DNA from: Mesorhizobium kowhaii
GTDB taxonomy: Bacteria; Pseudomonadota; Alphaproteobacteria; Rhizobiales; Rhizobiaceae
Assembly: GCF_003253745.1 (NCBI RefSeq)
Contig: NZ_MZXV01000056.1
Coordinates: forward strand, 186,001 to 250,000
Reading direction: 5' to 3'
DNA: 64,000 nt
In this document: positions 61,693 to 64,000 of the stretch, piece after piece
How the letters are laid out: the number at the start of each line of letters is the position of its first letter
Numbering within the stretch: the first letter of the stretch is position 1
Program-made: the position numbers and the translations under genes
Notes under the pieces: model-generated
The model's database searches: none
What the model was told of the DNA's origin: nothing
Seen by the model: the letters and a program-made list of their open reading frames with translations, nothing else

Positions 61693-62480
61693 CCATGCTC
61701 TTCGGCAAGACCATCCTCATCACCGGTGTCGCCTCCGGCATCGGCGCGCGCACGGCGGAACTCGCCGGCCAGCTCGGCGCCGACGTGATCGGCGTCGATG
61801 TTCGTGAGCCTGCTGCAGCGGTTGGCAGTTTCGTCAAAGCCGACATCTCGTCGAAGGCCGGCGTCGACGATCTCATCGCGCGTCTGCCGCAGCGTATCGA
61901 CGCGCTCTGCAATGTCGCCGGCCTCTCCGGCAACACCGGTGCGGCGGCGACGCTGGCCGTCAACTTCTTCGGGCTGCGGGCGCTTTCGGAAGGTCTCGTG
62001 CCAAAACTTCGCGAAGGCGGTGCCATCGTCAACGTGGCCTCGATCGCCGGCTATGGCTGGCGCGCCAATCTCAATCGCGCCGCCTCGATGGTCGGCATCG
62101 AAGGTTTTCCGGATGTCGCCGAGGTGGTTTGCGACCATGCAGTCAGGAACGAGGAAGGCTATCCCGTCTCCAAGGAACTGCTGCTCTTGTGGACGTTTCG
62201 CGCGGCGCACCAGGATCTGTTCAAACGCCGAGGCATCCGCGTCAATGCGGTGAGCCCCGGCCCGGTCGAGACACCGATCCTGAAACAGTTCCGCACCGTG
62301 CTCGGCGACGCCCGCGTCGACAGCGACATTGCCAGGGTCGGACGGGCCGGCACCTCCGGCGACATCGCGCCGGTGGTGCTGTTCCTGTGCTCGGACGGCG
62401 CGCGCTGGATCAACGGCGCCAACGTGCCGGTCGATGGTGGCCTCGAAGCATCGATCAATGCCGAAATGTTCGGATTCTAA
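61689..62480 (+). CDS. SDR oxidoreductase, coniferyl-alcohol dehydrogenase-like
   Basis: A 263-residue classical SDR. ITGVASGIGART binds NAD(P), NVAGLSG is the NAG motif, and GYPVSKELLLL gives the catalytic Tyr and Lys. The long insertion between the Ser strand and YxxxK (NRAASMVGIEGFPDVAEVVC) is typical of 3-alpha-hydroxysteroid dehydrogenase/carbonyl reductase and coniferyl-alcohol dehydrogenase. It would oxidise an aromatic side-chain alcohol. It is coupled to the importer by ATGA. Confidence 0.82.
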   Translation: MTMLFGKTILITGVASGIGARTAELAGQLGADVIGVDVREPAAAVGSFVKADISSKAGVDDLIARLPQRIDALCNVAGLSGNTGAAATLAVNFFGLRALSEGLVPKLREGGAIVNVASIAGYGWRANLNRAASMVGIEGFPDVAEVVCDHAVRNEEGYPVSKELLLLWTFRAAHQDLFKRRGIRVNAVSPGPVETPILKQFRTVLGDARVDSDIARVGRAGTSGDIAPVVLFLCSDGARWINGANVPVDGGLEASINAEMFGF

Positions 62481-62520
62481 CCCAAAAGAATACGCTCCAA
62501 GGGGAGCGATGGAGACAGTC

Positions 62521-63966
62521 ATGGACATCGGACTTCTGATCGACGGCGACGAACGGGCTGCCTCAGGTGCGGTGTCCTTCGAACGCATGGACCCGTTCAC
62601 CGGCAGGCTGGCGACGCGCGCCGCGGCGGCCAGCATCGCCGACGCCAATGCCGCGGTCGAGGCCGCCGCAGCCGCTTTTCCGGCCTGGTCGAAGACCGGG
62701 CCTGGCGAGCGCCGCGCCTTGCTGAGCAAGGCGGCTGACGTGATGGCCTCGAAGGTCGGCGAATTCACCAGGTTGATGATGGAAGAGACAGGCGCCACCG
62801 GCCCGTGGGCCGGTTTCAATGTCATGCTGGCGGCCAACATGCTGCGCGAGGCGGCGGCGATGACGACGCAGATTTCGGGCGAGATCATACCCTCCGACAA
62901 GCCGGGCACGCTGGCCATGGCGATCCGCCAAGCGGCTGGTGTGTGCCTTGGCATCGCGCCGTGGAATGCACCGGTCATTCTCGGCACCCGCGCCATCGCA
63001 ATGCCGATCGCCTGCGGCAACACGGTGGTGCTGAAAGCATCCGAGATGAGCCCTGGCACGCACCGGCTGATTGGCCAGGTGCTGGTCGAGGCCGGCCTGC
63101 CCAAGGGCGTCATCAATGTCGTCACCAACGATCCCAAGGACGCCGCCGGTATCGTCGAGGCGCTGGTCGCGAACCCTTTAGTCAAGCGCGTCAACTTCAC
63201 TGGCTCGACCAAGGTCGGCAGGATCATTGCCGAGCTCGCCGGACGGTATCTGAAGCCGGCGCTGCTCGAACTCGGCGGCAAGGCGCCATTGCTGGTGCTG
63301 GACGATGCCGACATCGACGCCGCGGTCAACGCCGCCACCTTCGGCGCCTTCATGCATCAAGGTCAGATCTGCATGTCGACCGAACGGCTGATCGTCGACG
63401 ACAAGGTCGCCGATGAATTCGTTTCCAAGCTAGCGGCACGCGCGTCGCAGCTGCCGGCCGGCGACCCGCGTGGCCATGTCGTGCTGGGCTCGCTGATCAG
63501 CAGCCAGGCGGCCGACAAGATGGAGGAACTCATCACTGATGCCGTCGCCAAGGGCGCCAGGCTGGTCGCCGGCGGCAAGCGCAGCGGTACCGTGGTGGAG
63601 GCGACTTTGCTCGACCATGTTACGCCGGCAATGCGCGTCTATGCCGAAGAATCCTTCGGGCCGGTCAAGCCGGTGATCCGCGTCAAGGGCGAGGATGAGG
63701 CCGTGCGTGTCGCCAACGACACCGAATACGGCCTGTCGTCAGCCGTGTTCAGCCGCGACATCAAGCGTGCGATGGCGGTGGCCGCGCGCATCGAAGCCGG
63801 CATCTGCCATATCAATGGCCCGACCGTCGGCGACGAGGCACAGATGCCCTTCGGCGGCGTCAAGGGCTCGGGCCATGGCCGCTTCGGCGGAAAGGCATCG
63901 ATCGCTGAGTTCACCGATTTACGCTGGGTGACGATCGAGGATCCAGGCCAGCACTATCCGTTCTGA
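62521..63966 (+). CDS. Aldehyde dehydrogenase, vanillin/benzaldehyde/salicylaldehyde type
   Basis: A 481-residue ALDH. LGIAPWNAPVIL and VNFTGSTKVGRII form the NAD site, LELGGKAPLLVL holds the general-base Glu, and FMHQGQICMSTER contains the catalytic Cys in the form used by vanillin and benzaldehyde dehydrogenases. ATG 62521 (6 bases after GGAG) is used; ATG 62509 is also possible. It is last in the operon and would oxidise an aromatic aldehyde to the acid feeding pobA/pcaGH. Confidence 0.85.
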   Translation: MDIGLLIDGDERAASGAVSFERMDPFTGRLATRAAAASIADANAAVEAAAAAFPAWSKTGPGERRALLSKAADVMASKVGEFTRLMMEETGATGPWAGFNVMLAANMLREAAAMTTQISGEIIPSDKPGTLAMAIRQAAGVCLGIAPWNAPVILGTRAIAMPIACGNTVVLKASEMSPGTHRLIGQVLVEAGLPKGVINVVTNDPKDAAGIVEALVANPLVKRVNFTGSTKVGRIIAELAGRYLKPALLELGGKAPLLVLDDADIDAAVNAATFGAFMHQGQICMSTERLIVDDKVADEFVSKLAARASQLPAGDPRGHVVLGSLISSQAADKMEELITDAVAKGARLVAGGKRSGTVVEATLLDHVTPAMRVYAEESFGPVKPVIRVKGEDEAVRVANDTEYGLSSAVFSRDIKRAMAVAARIEAGICHINGPTVGDEAQMPFGGVKGSGHGRFGGKASIAEFTDLRWVTIEDPGQHYPF

Positions 63967-64000
63967 ACCGATGGGCCAAGGTCGAAGACCCGTCCCGGAT

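Overview
The window is GC-rich, gene-dense DNA from an alphaproteobacterium of the order Rhizobiales, most likely Mesorhizobium or a close relative. The basis is the rhizobial dctB/dctD-dctA layout with a sigma-54 promoter, the pcaDCHGB order divergent from pcaQ, a RIME-like palindromic element, many ABC importers and strong ATGA coupling of genes. This placement is inference from content. I saw no rRNA, tRNA, CRISPR array, prophage or intact insertion sequence.

Layout. (1) 1-3240: end of a methyltransferase gene, a glutamine-synthetase-family ligase, a scarred 580-base interval (small membrane ORF, a 124-bp decayed copy of the ligase 3' end, a signal-peptide remnant) and an atypical SDR. (2) 3429-15231: a muropeptide or amino-sugar salvage cluster. 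It holds an RpiR/MurR-type repressor, a murA paralogue, a GlcNAc-type kinase, murQ, a Dpp/Opp-like importer with a two-domain ATPase, a serine beta-lactamase-like hydrolase and anmK. Two GGAAT...ATTCC palindromes precede the two transcription units. (3) 15232-20571: a GNAT enzyme and the dctBD/dctA C4-dicarboxylate system with DctD sites and a -24/-12 promoter. (4) 20646-33473: a ten-gene sugar import and catabolism operon (importer, two TIM-barrel isomerases, Gfo/Idh/MocA dehydrogenase, hydrolase, RPE/AlsE-like epimerase, ROK kinase, MalK-type ATPase). A divergent Gfo/Idh plus esterase pair and a LacI regulator complete it. (5) 33663-37895: a gene fusing an SRPBCC domain to a quinone oxidoreductase, a second SRPBCC gene, and a flotillin. 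(6) 37985-48305: a Liv-type importer operon with amidohydrolase, alpha/beta-hydrolase and FAH-family hydrolase, controlled by a divergent FadR-type regulator. Its last ATPase is fused to a Tm-1-like (UPF0261) domain. (7) 48535-50781: rsgA, a fatty-acid hydroxylase and a NUDIX hydrolase. (8) 50801-63966: the protocatechuate branch of the beta-ketoadipate pathway (pobA, pcaBGHCD), pcaQ, a Liv-type ABC importer probably equivalent to pcaMNVWX, then a coniferyl-alcohol-dehydrogenase-like SDR and a vanillin/benzaldehyde-type aldehyde dehydrogenase.

How the parts work together. The mur cluster could import peptidoglycan fragments, phosphorylate anhydro-MurNAc (AnmK), cleave the lactyl ether (MurQ) and deliver GlcNAc-6-P. 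The pca region would take up lignin-derived aromatics, oxidise side chains and funnel 4-hydroxybenzoate and protocatechuate through ring cleavage. pcaQ lies between two inverted copies of one promoter cassette, so PcaQ probably drives both pcaDCHGB-pobA and the importer operon.

The least ordinary items are the LivF/Tm-1 fusion, the SRPBCC/quinone-reductase fusion, the murA paralogue in a salvage regulon, the duplicated pcaQ-box cassette with a pcaD-derived leader ORF, and the uncharacterised sugar operon.
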